A DNA stretch of 64,000 bases from Mucilaginibacter mallensis (GCF_900105165.1 NZ_LT629740.1:5022001-5086000), one strand, 5' to 3'. Positions 26,816 to 36,232 are shown, counted from the stretch's first letter. Notes: generated by a model from the sequence alone, not told the origin. A program made the numbers and translations.

Positions 26816-29800
26816 ATGAAATACAATAGAATAAACAACCTTTTAGGCTGGCTCTGCTTTGTTATAGCCTCAGCAACTTACATTTTAACTTTAGAACGCT
26901 CTGTTAGCTTTTGGGATTGCGGCGAGTTTATTGCTTGCGCCTATCGCCTGCAGGTTTCGCACCAGCCGGGCTATCCGCTGTTTGCTATGCTGGGAAAAGC
27001 ATTCTCGCTGCTATCATTAGGCGATAGGAATAAAGTGCCGTATTTTGCTAATATGGGATCGGCGCTGGCTAGTGGGGCAACTATTATGTTCCTGTTTTGG
27101 ACCATTACAGCGATGGCTAAAAAAATGCTGACAGCCGGCAATAAAGCTTTAGATGAAACCCGCACCGGGCTGATCATGAGCGCAGGCTTGGTTGGCGCGC
27201 TGGCATTCACCTATACCGATACCTTTTGGTTTTCGGCAGTAGAATATATTGTGTTCGCATGGTCGTCATTATGTACCGCTTTAGTTTTTTGGGCGATATT
27301 AAAATGGGAAGCCCATGCCGATGAACCCGGCGCTGATAAATGGATCATATTTATTGCTTATGTAATGGGCCTTTCAATAGGCATACACCTGCTTAACTTA
27401 TTAACCATACCTGCGTTGGTGCTGGTATATTATTTCCGCAGGTATAAAAACATCAACCTGAAAACAGGTATTGTAGCATTTTTAATCAGCATAGGTATAC
27501 TGGCACTGGTACAATATGGTATAAGGGGTTATACCGTTGCAGTAGCAGCCAATTTGGATCTGTTTTTTGTGAACACTTTAGGCTTTGGATTTGGTAGCGG
27601 GGCTATCTTCTTCCTGGTGTTACTTATAAGTCTGCTGGCATTTGGCATCTGGTACAGTATCCGCCACAAAAAGCCGATGCTTAACCTGGCATTTTTATGC
27701 GTGGTGTTTATTTATTTCGGCTACAGCTCCTTTATATATATACCCATCAGGGCCACAGCCGGTACCAATCTTAATAACGCGCACCCCAGCGACGCCTTTA
27801 CACTTTATGGCTATTTAAACCGCATACAATACGGCGAAACACCTTTATTATACGGACCACTGTTTGATGCCAAAATAATTGATGAAAAAGAAAGCGGCAA
27901 TCTTTACCGCAAGGGCAAAACCAATTACGAAGTTATAGGCAAACAGCAGAATTATATATATGACCATAATACCCTACTGCCCCGCATGTGGACCACACAG
28001 GGCAGCGAAGGCTTTGAGCAGGATTCACAGTTTTATAAGGATTGGCTGCAATTAGCCGATGGACAAGCGCCTACGTTTGCTGATAACATGAAATTTATGT
28101 TCAGCTGGCAGATGTACCAGATGTACTGGCGCTACTTTATGTGGAACTTTGCTGGCCGTTACAGTGATGATGATATTGAGGGCCAAACCAATATGAACGG
28201 TGTTGGCGGCAACTGGACCACCGGCATTTTTGATAACGCTAAAAACCTGCCGCAATACATATTACACGGCACCACCTATACCCCGCTTTATGCTTTGCCA
28301 CTAATATTAGGCTTACTGGGTATGGCCTACCATATTAAACGCAGTAAAAGGGACGCATTGATCATTGCGCTGTTGTTCTTCTTCACAGGATTGGCTATTG
28401 TATTATATGTGAACCAGGCTGGCGTACAGCCCCGCGAGCGGGATTACTCTTATGTAGGTTCGTTTTATGCTTTTGCTATATGGATAGGTTTGGGGGTTAT
28501 CGCGTTAGCTAATATCGCCCAAAAAAGAATGAGCTTAAAATATGCTACTATTGGCGCTACGGTTATATGCCTGCTGGTTGGCCCTGTGTTATTGGCCAGC
28601 AAAGAATGGAAAGACCACGACCGATCAACCAAACTTACCGCGCACGATATGGCCTATGATTACCTGATGAGTTGCCCTAAGAATGCTATTTTGTTTGATT
28701 TTGGCGATAATGACACCTACTCGCTATGGGCCGACCAGGAAGTATTAAACGTTAGGCCTGACGTGCGTATTGTTAATTTGAGCTTGCTGAGCGGCGATTG
28801 GTCGATAAAACAGATGCAACGGAAAATTAATGAAGCCGATGCATTACCTATCACCATGCCTTATGATAAATATAAAGCAGGCGTGCGCGATATGCTACCT
28901 TATAACGATGCTAAAATTCCGGGCTTTGTGGAGGTTAAGGATGTATTTGATTTTTTAACATCAGATGATAAACGTACACAGGTTGAATACCAGGACGGTA
29001 CCAGCAGCAATTATCTGCCTACAAAAAACCTGAAGCTTACCGTGAATGCTGACGAGGTTATTAAAAATAACGTAGTGCCCACAGCGCAGCAAAATATGAT
29101 TGCCGATACCATTAAATGGAAATTCCCGGGTAATTATGTTACCAAGGAGAAACTGGCCATACTGGATATGATAACGCATAACCACTGGAAAAGGCCCATC
29201 TGCTTTACTACGTCAATTGGCGAGGAAAACCTGTTCGGCTTAGATCAATACCTATACAAGGAGGGGTTTGTTTATCACCTGATGCCGCTAAAACCAGAGC
29301 CATCTGTTCGCGACCAGCAATCAAAAACAAATAGCCTGGTGATGTATGCCAACATGATGAATAAATTTAAATGGGGTAATTATAAAACAGCAAAATATCT
29401 TGATCAGCAATCAACACAGGTATTTTTCCCGCAGCTGGTTAACTCATTTGCCGATCTGGCTGTTGGACTGATGAAGGATGGTCGTAATGACCTGGCCCTG
29501 CAAACCATCCACAAGTTTGATAGTGTAGCGCCAAATATCAATCCTAACTATTCGGCCGCGCAAGGCAAAGTATCTATTGCCGATACCTCGTTTAAGCTGA
29601 ATGACATTGCCTTGGGCAACCGCTTAATTAATAGTGTTGATGGCTATATTACTGATCAGCTTAATTACAACTATTACCTGCTGCAAAACAACACGGCCCA
29701 GTTAAGCTACCGCGATGTGCAGATCGGCCTGCAATTTTTAAACGGGATGGCGGGAGTTGCCAAGGATAATAACCAAACCGAACTAAACAGCAAACTGATT

Positions 29801-29851
29801 GCACAGGTAACGGATTACGAAAGTAAATTCAGCAGTATTTTAAAGCGGTAG
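26816..29851 (+). CDS. DUF2723 (GT117-type) membrane glycosyltransferase
   Basis: A 1011-residue inner-membrane protein. The first 560 residues contain about twelve hydrophobic segments and the DUF2723 signature SVSFWDCGEFIACAYRLQV followed by HQPGYPLF; the acidic DCGEF matches the catalytic-acid position of protein O-mannosyltransferases. The rest (about 575-1011) is soluble, with FDFGDNDTYSLWADQEVLNV near 630 and TPR-like helices at the end. DUF2723 proteins are placed in CAZy GT117 and a role in protein O-glycosylation of Bacteroidota has been proposed. It stands alone; the 277 bases upstream are AT-rich and shared with the divergent barrel gene. A terminator follows. Confidence 0.9.
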   Translation: MKYNRINNLLGWLCFVIASATYILTLERSVSFWDCGEFIACAYRLQVSHQPGYPLFAMLGKAFSLLSLGDRNKVPYFANMGSALASGATIMFLFWTITAMAKKMLTAGNKALDETRTGLIMSAGLVGALAFTYTDTFWFSAVEYIVFAWSSLCTALVFWAILKWEAHADEPGADKWIIFIAYVMGLSIGIHLLNLLTIPALVLVYYFRRYKNINLKTGIVAFLISIGILALVQYGIRGYTVAVAANLDLFFVNTLGFGFGSGAIFFLVLLISLLAFGIWYSIRHKKPMLNLAFLCVVFIYFGYSSFIYIPIRATAGTNLNNAHPSDAFTLYGYLNRIQYGETPLLYGPLFDAKIIDEKESGNLYRKGKTNYEVIGKQQNYIYDHNTLLPRMWTTQGSEGFEQDSQFYKDWLQLADGQAPTFADNMKFMFSWQMYQMYWRYFMWNFAGRYSDDDIEGQTNMNGVGGNWTTGIFDNAKNLPQYILHGTTYTPLYALPLILGLLGMAYHIKRSKRDALIIALLFFFTGLAIVLYVNQAGVQPRERDYSYVGSFYAFAIWIGLGVIALANIAQKRMSLKYATIGATVICLLVGPVLLASKEWKDHDRSTKLTAHDMAYDYLMSCPKNAILFDFGDNDTYSLWADQEVLNVRPDVRIVNLSLLSGDWSIKQMQRKINEADALPITMPYDKYKAGVRDMLPYNDAKIPGFVEVKDVFDFLTSDDKRTQVEYQDGTSSNYLPTKNLKLTVNADEVIKNNVVPTAQQNMIADTIKWKFPGNYVTKEKLAILDMITHNHWKRPICFTTSIGEENLFGLDQYLYKEGFVYHLMPLKPEPSVRDQQSKTNSLVMYANMMNKFKWGNYKTAKYLDQQSTQVFFPQLVNSFADLAVGLMKDGRNDLALQTIHKFDSVAPNINPNYSAAQGKVSIADTSFKLNDIALGNRLINSVDGYITDQLNYNYYLLQNNTAQLSYRDVQIGLQFLNGMAGVAKDNNQTELNSKLIAQVTDYESKFSSILKR

Positions 29852-29877
29852 TCGCTACCGGCTGATTCACAATCTTT

Positions 29878-29934
29878 ATGCCTCAAATTTTCAAATCGAT
29901 ACTTGTCGAAATTGAAAATTTGGGGCATTTTTTA
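29878..29934 (+). terminator. Intrinsic terminator after the DUF2723 gene
   Basis: Long arms TGCCTCAAATTTTCAAATCGA and its imperfect complement surround a 6-base loop and are followed by CATTTTTTAT. The arm sequence is related to the 'AATTTGAAAATTT' palindromes at 32594-32706 and 48876-48934. Confidence 0.8.
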
Positions 29935-30099
29935 TAAATTATTGATTAAAAAACCTCATTTAATAAAGTATTTTCATAATAACATCTCTTTATTTCAAAA
30001 AAAAATAAAAATAATTAGCCTTTTTATCAAAAACACTTCATAAATTACCTTTCTGAAAATAACTGGTTAACATATTTTTAGTTTAGAGGGCAATTTTAC

Positions 30100-31548
30100 A
30101 TGCAGGAATCAGCTTATTTTGATAAATATTCCCCAATTAATGGCGTTTGGGATGAAATGTACGGTGAAGATTCTCAAATAAGGGATCATTATCGCAAGGT
30201 TATTGAATATATTTCAAGAGAATCTGCCGATGATCTGAACAAGAAGGAAGAATTGGCCAAAAGGCTTTTTATGAGCCAGGGTATTACTTTTACGGTTTAC
30301 AATAGCGGCGAGGGAATTGAAAAGATATTCCCCTTTGATATTATCCCCCGCATCATCACCGCGAGCGAGTGGGCTTTTGTGGAGAAAGGCATCAAGCAGC
30401 GTTTAACCGCGCTCAATTTGTTTCTTAAAGATGTTTACAATAACCAGTTCATCGTAAAGGATGGCATAGTACCTATTGATATTATTTACTCATGCCCACA
30501 CTTTTTGCGCGAGATGCACCAGTTGCAGGTACCTTATGATATTTATATCCATATCTCAGGCATCGATCTGATCCGTGATCACGACGGTACTTTTTATGTA
30601 TTGGAAGATAACCTGCGCACACCATCTGGCGTGAGCTATATGCTGGAGAACCGCGAGATCACCAAACGTTTATTCCCCGATCTGCTGCCGCAATGCGGGG
30701 TGCGCAGCGTTACAGAATATCCAACCATATTGTATAAAAACCTGCTGGCATTATCGCCAAGGCAAATAAACAACCCTACAATTGTGTTACTCAGTCCGGG
30801 TATATACAACTCGGCTTATTTTGAGCATACCACGCTGGCCCGTTTAATGGGTGTTGAACTGGTTGAAGGGCGCGACCTGGTGGTGCATAACCACAAAGTA
30901 TACATGAAAACCACCACCGGCTTACAGCAGGTTGATGTTATATATCGTAGGGTTGATGATGATTACCTCGATCCGCTGGTGTTTAACCCGGGCAGTATGC
31001 TGGGTGTAGCAGGCATAATGGGTGCATACCGTAAAGGTAATGTGGCTATTGTAAACGCGATTGGCAATGGCGTTGCCGATGATAAGGCGGTTTACACTTA
31101 TGTACCGGATATGATCAGGTATTATCTGAACGAAGAACCTATCCTTAAAAACGTGCCAACATTGCAACTGGGCAACCGTGATGAACGTGAATATGTCTTC
31201 AAAAACATGAACACAATGGTAATTAAAAAAACCAATGGCAGTGGTGGCTACGGCATGCTGATGGGTCACGCGGCAACGGAGCAGGAAATTGAGGATTACA
31301 AAATTGAGGTATTAAAGGACCCCCGCAATTTCATCGCGCAACCAACTATCAGTTTGTCGGCAGCACCATGCTATATGCAGGGTTCATTACAACCACGAAG
31401 GATTGATCTGAGGCCATACGCCTTATACGGACCGGATGGTATTGAAATAGTACCGGGCGGTTTAACACGGGTGGCCCTTAAAGAAGGATCGCTGGTGGTG
31501 AACAGTTCACAAGGCGGTGGCAGTAAGGATACGTGGGTGTTGGCGTAG
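30100..31548 (+). CDS. Circularly permuted ATP-grasp protein
   Basis: A 482-residue cytoplasmic protein of the circularly permuted ATP-grasp family (CP_ATPgrasp, COG2308). Typical segments are QRLTALNLFLKDVYNNQF near 105, DLIRDHDGTFYVLEDNLRTP near 165 (metal-binding D/E/N), and KKTNGSGGYGMLMG near 375 (glycine-rich ATP loop). ATP-grasp enzymes join a carboxylate to an amine. It is the first of three genes (ATP-grasp, alpha-E, transglutaminase) that recur together in many bacteria; comparative work by Iyer, Aravind and colleagues predicted peptide synthesis or protein tagging for this set. No experimental function is known to me. No signal peptide. Confidence 0.92.
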   Translation: MQESAYFDKYSPINGVWDEMYGEDSQIRDHYRKVIEYISRESADDLNKKEELAKRLFMSQGITFTVYNSGEGIEKIFPFDIIPRIITASEWAFVEKGIKQRLTALNLFLKDVYNNQFIVKDGIVPIDIIYSCPHFLREMHQLQVPYDIYIHISGIDLIRDHDGTFYVLEDNLRTPSGVSYMLENREITKRLFPDLLPQCGVRSVTEYPTILYKNLLALSPRQINNPTIVLLSPGIYNSAYFEHTTLARLMGVELVEGRDLVVHNHKVYMKTTTGLQQVDVIYRRVDDDYLDPLVFNPGSMLGVAGIMGAYRKGNVAIVNAIGNGVADDKAVYTYVPDMIRYYLNEEPILKNVPTLQLGNRDEREYVFKNMNTMVIKKTNGSGGYGMLMGHAATEQEIEDYKIEVLKDPRNFIAQPTISLSAAPCYMQGSLQPRRIDLRPYALYGPDGIEIVPGGLTRVALKEGSLVVNSSQGGGSKDTWVLA

Positions 31549-31549
31549 A

Positions 31550-31657
31550 GCCCCCCAACCCCCTGAAGGGGGAGTGAGTATGCAATAATTATAGCACATG
31601 AGAGAATTAACAAAAAAAGTAAACCAAAATAATTCCCCCTTCAGGGGGTTAGGGGGC
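31550..31657. repeat. Palindromic repeat, CCCCCTGAAGGGGGA type
   Basis: Inverted arms with core AACCCCCTGAAGGGGG near 31556-31572 and CCCCCTTCAGGGGGTT near 31634-31650 fill the gap between the ATP-grasp and alpha-E genes. Each arm is itself palindromic (CCCCCTGAAGGGGG). No second copy was seen in this window. Confidence 0.75.
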
Positions 31658-31659
31658 AT

Positions 31660-32595
31660 ATGTTAAGCAGGGTAGCAGCAAGTTTTTATTGGTTAAGCCG
31701 TTATATTGAGCGCAGTGATGGTATGCTGCGGATGCTCAAAATAAACTATGCTTCATCGCAGGATACGGTACAGGAATTTACCTGGGAACCGGTGATCCGG
31801 ATATTTGCAGGTTTGGAAGATGATGCAAGCACAAGGCTGGATAATGATAGTCGCGCGGTATTAAAATATATGGTTACGGGTAAAACCAACAGTAACTCTG
31901 TTTTAAACATTATTACCCTGGCACGTGAAAACGCCCGCGGGGTGCAGGAGCATATCACAAAGGACCTGTGGCAATGCCTGAATGAGTATTACCATACCGT
32001 AAAAGATCCAAGACTTGAAAAAGCATTGCAGCGTGAAGACCCTATAGGTATATTGGATATCCTTATAAAACAGGCAATGCTATACTATGGTACTGTTGAA
32101 ATTACCATGGAACGTGGAGAAGGCCGCAGCTTTATGAATATCGGCAAATATTTGGAGCGCGCTATACAGTCGGTAGATATATTGGATACCAAATTTGGTT
32201 CGATAGATGATAACCCCGACCTGTTAACCGATACCACTTACTGGAAACATTTATTGCTATCATTAGGTGGTTATGAGCTATATCTTAAAACATATCGTGA
32301 AGGTTTTGAGGCTGAAAACATCCTGGAACAAGTTGTTTTAAACAATGATTTCCCGCGTTCGGTTATTTATTCGGTAAACAACATCCACCGCTATTTTGAA
32401 AGGTTGAAGAACGATAGCAATGTGGATGATTTCAGGGAAATGTCGTTCCAGATAGGCAGACTGCAGAGCCGTATTAAATATAGTTCGGTAAAAAGTATTC
32501 GTGAAGAAGGGTTACACACTTTTCTTACACAAATACGCAGCGAGCTTTATGGTATAGCCAACAAATTAAATGAATATTATTTTGCTCATTCCTGA
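31660..32595 (+). CDS. Alpha-E domain protein
   Basis: A 311-residue all-helical cytoplasmic protein of the alpha-E family (COG2307). The diagnostic start MLSRVAASFYWLSRYIERSD is present, with ITLARENARGVQEHIT near 85 and ERAIQSVDILDTKFG near 170. The family is named for conserved Glu residues and its molecular function is unknown. It lies between the ATP-grasp and transglutaminase genes with a palindromic repeat on each side, and is expected to act with them, perhaps as a peptide or substrate carrier or as a modifying enzyme. Confidence 0.92.
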   Translation: MLSRVAASFYWLSRYIERSDGMLRMLKINYASSQDTVQEFTWEPVIRIFAGLEDDASTRLDNDSRAVLKYMVTGKTNSNSVLNIITLARENARGVQEHITKDLWQCLNEYYHTVKDPRLEKALQREDPIGILDILIKQAMLYYGTVEITMERGEGRSFMNIGKYLERAIQSVDILDTKFGSIDDNPDLLTDTTYWKHLLLSLGGYELYLKTYREGFEAENILEQVVLNNDFPRSVIYSVNNIHRYFERLKNDSNVDDFREMSFQIGRLQSRIKYSSVKSIREEGLHTFLTQIRSELYGIANKLNEYYFAHS

Positions 32596-32706
32596 TTTGA
32601 AAATTTGGTGATTTGAAGATTTGAAAATTAATATAAAACATATCATGCATCCAAACCTTTAACCACCAGCGAAACGAACCTTCAAATTTTCAAATCGCCA
32701 AATCAA
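32594..32706. repeat. Inverted repeat, ATTTGAAAATTTGGTGATTTG family
   Basis: The left arm 32594-32629 and right arm 32679-32706 are complementary words built from ATTTGAAAATT and TTTGGTGATTTG. A related sequence lies at 48876-48934, and the terminator at 29878-29934 uses the same words. It fills the gap between the alpha-E and transglutaminase genes. Confidence 0.75.
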
Positions 32707-32720
32707 TAAATTGAACTGTT

Positions 32721-33686
32721 ATGCCAGAGATAGAGATAAAACACATCACCAAATATATTTATGACAGCCCGGTGCGCGACAGCGCAAACCAGATCATATT
32801 ATTCCCCATACAGGATGAATACCAGGATGTGCTGAAGCAGGAAATAACCATAACCGGCAACCCGGCTGTTGACAAACATGTTGATTATTATGGCAATGAG
32901 GTGGGTAGCTTTACTTATATAGAACCACATATGGTGATGATGATCAGTTCAAAAATACTGGTTAATACGCGCCATAGATCCTTGCCCGTAAATGATATTT
33001 TTCCATCGCACCAATGGGAAGACCTAAAACGCCTGCAAAATATAGTTCCTTATATTGATTTTTTGAAACAGGAGTATTTTGAAGGGCTGGCAGAATTAAA
33101 AGCTATTGTTGAATCAGAAAAAGCAAAAGATGATACCCCCTACCAGGTGGCTTTGCGCTTTTGCCAGTATGTTTACGATAATTTTGAATACATAAAAGGC
33201 GTAACCACTGTGGATACCACCCTCGACGAGATATGGAAGATAAGAGCAGGCGTATGCCAGGATTTTGCCCATATTTTAATGGAGATGCTAAGGATCATCA
33301 ACATCCCATCGCGCTATGTGAGTGGATATATTTGCACCGGGCAAAACGGGATGCGAGGCGAAGGCGCTACCCATGCCTGGGCCGAAGCTTATATCCCCGA
33401 CTACGGCTGGCTCGGCCTCGACCCAACCAATAATTGCATAGCCAATGAAACGCATGTACGTTTAGCTGTTGGTCGTAATTTTTCCGATTGTTCGCCAGTA
33501 AAAGGTGTATACAAAGGCTCAGCTCACCATAAACTGGAGGTTGCCGTAACTGTTGATGAAGAAGACACTTATTATGGTAATGACAAACAGGTTATTGAAG
33601 TAACCACCGCCAGCCATGTAACCGAGATCTCAAAAAACAGCTACCAGCGCTATATGGAAATGATTCAACAGCAACAACAGCAATAG
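32721..33686 (+). CDS. Transglutaminase-like cysteine protease fold protein
   Basis: A 321-residue cytoplasmic protein of the transglutaminase-like family (COG1305). An N-terminal beta domain (MPEIEIKHITKYIYDSPVRD, about 1-90) typical of the family is followed by the catalytic core: C179 in AGVCQDFAHI, H218 in THAWAEAYIP and D234 in LGLDPTNN. The C-terminus ends in a poly-Gln tail. Such proteins can act as peptidases or amide-transfer enzymes; in this three-gene set the likely role is to cleave or transfer the amide bond made by the ATP-grasp protein. No signal peptide is seen. Confidence 0.92.
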   Translation: MPEIEIKHITKYIYDSPVRDSANQIILFPIQDEYQDVLKQEITITGNPAVDKHVDYYGNEVGSFTYIEPHMVMMISSKILVNTRHRSLPVNDIFPSHQWEDLKRLQNIVPYIDFLKQEYFEGLAELKAIVESEKAKDDTPYQVALRFCQYVYDNFEYIKGVTTVDTTLDEIWKIRAGVCQDFAHILMEMLRIINIPSRYVSGYICTGQNGMRGEGATHAWAEAYIPDYGWLGLDPTNNCIANETHVRLAVGRNFSDCSPVKGVYKGSAHHKLEVAVTVDEEDTYYGNDKQVIEVTTASHVTEISKNSYQRYMEMIQQQQQQ

Positions 33687-33691
33687 GTTTT

Positions 33692-33833
33692 TGGTATCAA
33701 GTAGCTAGTATCAGGTATCAAGACAAAATAAAAACATGGCTTCAAATCTGATGTCTGATTATTTGGATTATCAATTAAGACAAAAAGGGCGAAGCTTCAA
33801 ATCTTGATACTTGATACTAGCTACTTGATACTA
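33692..33833. repeat. Inverted repeat, GTATCAAGTAGCTAGTATCAG family
   Basis: Left arm GTATCAAGTAGCTAGTATCA with GGTATCAAGAC and right arm with TCTTGATACTTGATACTAGC and TACTTGATAC, separated by about 60 bases. A second copy is at 39968-40078. It lies between the convergent transglutaminase and redoxin genes, so it may act as a two-way terminator. Confidence 0.8.
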
Positions 33834-33840
33834 GGAAAAA

Positions 33841-34350
33841 TCAGATCTTCTTAACTGTTTCTAACAACTCGGCAACTTTTGGTGCTTTGTCGTAGGCTTT
33901 TACCAGTTTGCCCTTGCGGTCGTATATAGCAATATATGGCGTTGTTGCTACCTGGTAATAGCGCTGCAAAATGTAGTTAGGGAATTCGGTACCGGTAATG
34001 AAGTTTGGATACTCATCCAGCTTATAATCCCTGCGGAAATCGCGCAGCATTTTAAGCATGCTGGTTTGGATAAAAGTTGCCATTACTACGGTTACGTTCG
34101 AGAATTTTTTCATGTCAGGCTTCAGCTCCGTCATCATGTGCTGGCAGTGGCTGCAATCCGGCGAAAAATAGATAATCACTACGCCTTTACCTTTTTTCAG
34201 GTTGGCATTCGTGATGTAAACACTATCCTGGCTTAAAAGCTTGAAGTTGGGTATATTATCAATACTGGGCTTGGCAGGTGCTTGTGTTGTTTGTGCCTGG
34301 GTGCAGCCAACAGCTATAATTAAACTTAAAAAAAGGAGTATTTTTTTCAT
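33841..34350 (-). CDS. Thioredoxin-fold redoxin, TlpA-like lipoprotein
   Basis: A roughly 169-residue envelope thiol-redox protein. Lipobox IIAVGCTQAQ follows the signal peptide, with ATG at 34350 preferred; an upstream ATG at 34368 adds six residues. The thioredoxin active site is SPDCSHCQH near residues 66-69, a CxxC in the TlpA/ResA position. The fold continues with MATFIQTSMLKMLRDFRRD and the cis-Pro segment ATTPYIAIYDRKGKLV. It could reduce disulfides or help cytochrome c maturation. It is convergent with the transglutaminase gene; no partner gene is adjacent. Confidence 0.87.
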   Translation of the reverse strand: MKKILLFLSLIIAVGCTQAQTTQAPAKPSIDNIPNFKLLSQDSVYITNANLKKGKGVVIIYFSPDCSHCQHMMTELKPDMKKFSNVTVVMATFIQTSMLKMLRDFRRDYKLDEYPNFITGTEFPNYILQRYYQVATTPYIAIYDRKGKLVKAYDKAPKVAELLETVKKI

Positions 34351-34407
34351 TGTGTTGAGGTAATGCATTATCTGTTTAATGATATAACAAGCATAGTTAC
34401 GATATTT

Positions 34408-35424
34408 TTATTTTTCAAGCAACTCCAATTGCCAGGCAACCTGCTCCTCCGTTACCGGGAATAACGCATTATTGCGGATTGTATGATACACATCGTTAAA
34501 TAAAAGGGTATAATCACCTTTGTGCGATGGCATCCACTCTACAATCTTCTCATTATCTACCCCAATGGTTACCAGCTTACCTTCACTGCCCTCCGGCTCA
34601 ACGCCATAACCGGGGTCGGTTGGCAGCATACCTGCAACCAGTTGATCTTCCTGCACATCGCTCCGGTTTTTAATATAAGTGCCCAAAGTACCTACCACCA
34701 CAAAACCGGCAAGCGGCTCAAGGCTAAGTAAACTTGCCGATAAATAAACATTCAGCTGATTGGGGTACGAGATCCTGAAACTGCAATAATCCGCAACCTC
34801 TGATCCTTCGCGGTGCGTAGCTGTTACTTTATCAAACGACAATGGCTTACCAAACAAACTGATCACATTATCAACCAAATGCGACCCCAGGTCATAAACA
34901 ATACCATTAGCCGGCATATCCTTCTTCTCTTTAAATTGTTTAGGGCCAATGGCGGCTTTATACCTGTCCATCCTAAACTGTACCTCTATCAGCTCACCCA
35001 AGCGGCCGCTTTCAATTACTTCCCTTACCGATACAAAGCCACTGTCCCACCTGCGGTTATGGTAGATCATTACATGGCGATCAACTTTTCTACCCAAATC
35101 AAATAACTCTTTCACCTCTGCACTTGTTGCTGCTGCAGGCTTTTCTATCAATACATGTTTACCTGCCAGTAATGCCTGTTTAGCATTATCAAAGTGCATG
35201 TAGTTGGGCGTATTTACTATTACCAGTTCAATTTCATCATCGTTTATCAACTCATCAATAGAATTATAACTGATAATATCCGGGTAGCGCTGCGCGGCTT
35301 TCTTTTCATGCCGCTCAACTACGGCTTTAAATTTAAATGCAGGATTGGTGGCTACAAACGGCGCATGAAACACACGGCCCGACATGCCGTAGGCCAATAT
35401 ACCGGTTACTATAGGTTTTGACAT
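34408..35424 (-). CDS. Gfo/Idh/MocA family NAD(P)-dependent oxidoreductase
   Basis: A 338-residue cytoplasmic oxidoreductase. N-terminal Rossmann fold (GILAYGMSGRVFHAPFVATN, here a variant of the GxGxxG loop) and the conserved EKPAAATSAE segment near 95, then the C-terminal alpha/beta domain with a GSHLVDNVISLFGKP block. The His in GSHLVD is typically catalytic in this family. It acts on a sugar, sugar alcohol or related compound; the substrate cannot be named. It lies 39 bases after... the next gene on the minus strand is the redoxin, but the two probably have separate functions. Confidence 0.88.
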   Translation of the reverse strand: MSKPIVTGILAYGMSGRVFHAPFVATNPAFKFKAVVERHEKKAAQRYPDIISYNSIDELINDDEIELVIVNTPNYMHFDNAKQALLAGKHVLIEKPAAATSAEVKELFDLGRKVDRHVMIYHNRRWDSGFVSVREVIESGRLGELIEVQFRMDRYKAAIGPKQFKEKKDMPANGIVYDLGSHLVDNVISLFGKPLSFDKVTATHREGSEVADYCSFRISYPNQLNVYLSASLLSLEPLAGFVVVGTLGTYIKNRSDVQEDQLVAGMLPTDPGYGVEPEGSEGKLVTIGVDNEKIVEWMPSHKGDYTLLFNDVYHTIRNNALFPVTEEQVAWQLELLEK

Positions 35425-35505
35425 TATGTTTTCTTTTTTAGATGGATGCTTAATATAGCGGTAAAAATAGCTGTCTTTTAACTTAAATAAGTATCAACCT
35501 ATCTA

Positions 35506-36117
35506 TTAATTATCACCCATACTATCGTGTATGGCGTTTATGTCATCCAGATGTTTTTGCAAAACGGGCAGCGTTTTAATGGCAAAAGCCTTTAAGTCGG
35601 GGTCCTGCAGCTTTTTGGCTTCCTCTGCAAAGGTTTTCACATCTTCCTGATGATCATCAATCATGGCTTTAATATAAGCCTTATCAAAATCACTCTCTGA
35701 TTTTCGCGACAGATCCTGAATCATTTTCTGCTGCGCGGGATCGGGAGTCATGGGCAAATCTATTTTTTTTGATTTTATAAGAGCCGTCAGCTTATCATTA
35801 GCTTTGCTGTGGTCTTTCACCATCATCGTTCCAAAATTCTTTACCTTTTTGCTTTTGCCTTTTTGTATGGCCAGCTTACCCAGGGCAACTTCGGTCATAC
35901 CCCCATTAATGGCTTCGACAGCAAATTGCGAATCTTCCTTATCAACCGCCAGGTTTAATGTGGTGGAAGTATCTGCTGATGCATCATCATCCGAAGTATC
36001 CTCCTCTACAGTAGCACTATCCGCACTCTTTGAATTATAATTTTTTGCAACATGATTACAAGCCTGTAATGCACAGACAGTAAATAAAACAAGTATTATT
36101 ATCCGTAAACCTTTCAT
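35506..36117 (-). CDS. DUF4142 lipoprotein
   Basis: A 203-residue envelope protein. Lipobox LQACNHVAK ends the signal peptide; an acidic linker rich in Asp, Ser and Thr follows (about 25-50), then a helical DUF4142 domain (DSQFAVEAINGGMTEVALGK, KNFGTMMVKDHSKANDKL, DFDKAYIKAMIDDHQEDVKTF). DUF4142 belongs to the ferritin-like four-helix group, and the His residues in DHSK and DHQED are the family's conserved positions. The function is unknown; links to stress resistance are proposed. Divergent from gcvH. Confidence 0.9.
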   Translation of the reverse strand: MKGLRIIILVLFTVCALQACNHVAKNYNSKSADSATVEEDTSDDDASADTSTTLNLAVDKEDSQFAVEAINGGMTEVALGKLAIQKGKSKKVKNFGTMMVKDHSKANDKLTALIKSKKIDLPMTPDPAQQKMIQDLSRKSESDFDKAYIKAMIDDHQEDVKTFAEEAKKLQDPDLKAFAIKTLPVLQKHLDDINAIHDSMGDN

Positions 36118-36224
36118 TTTTAGACTAATATTGATTAATTATTAACAGTCAGCGGAGTATTAGGTTTTTATTAATTAATTGAGCCATAATATAGCTTAAA
36201 TTATTCTGTTCAATTAAGTTTTAT

Positions 36225-36232
36225 TATTTTTG
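36225..36232 (+). promoter_or_regulatory. Bacteroidota -7 element for gcvH
   Basis: TATTTTTG, an exact TAnnTTTG match, 20 bases before the gcvH ATG. The -33 element is not clear. Confidence 0.45.
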
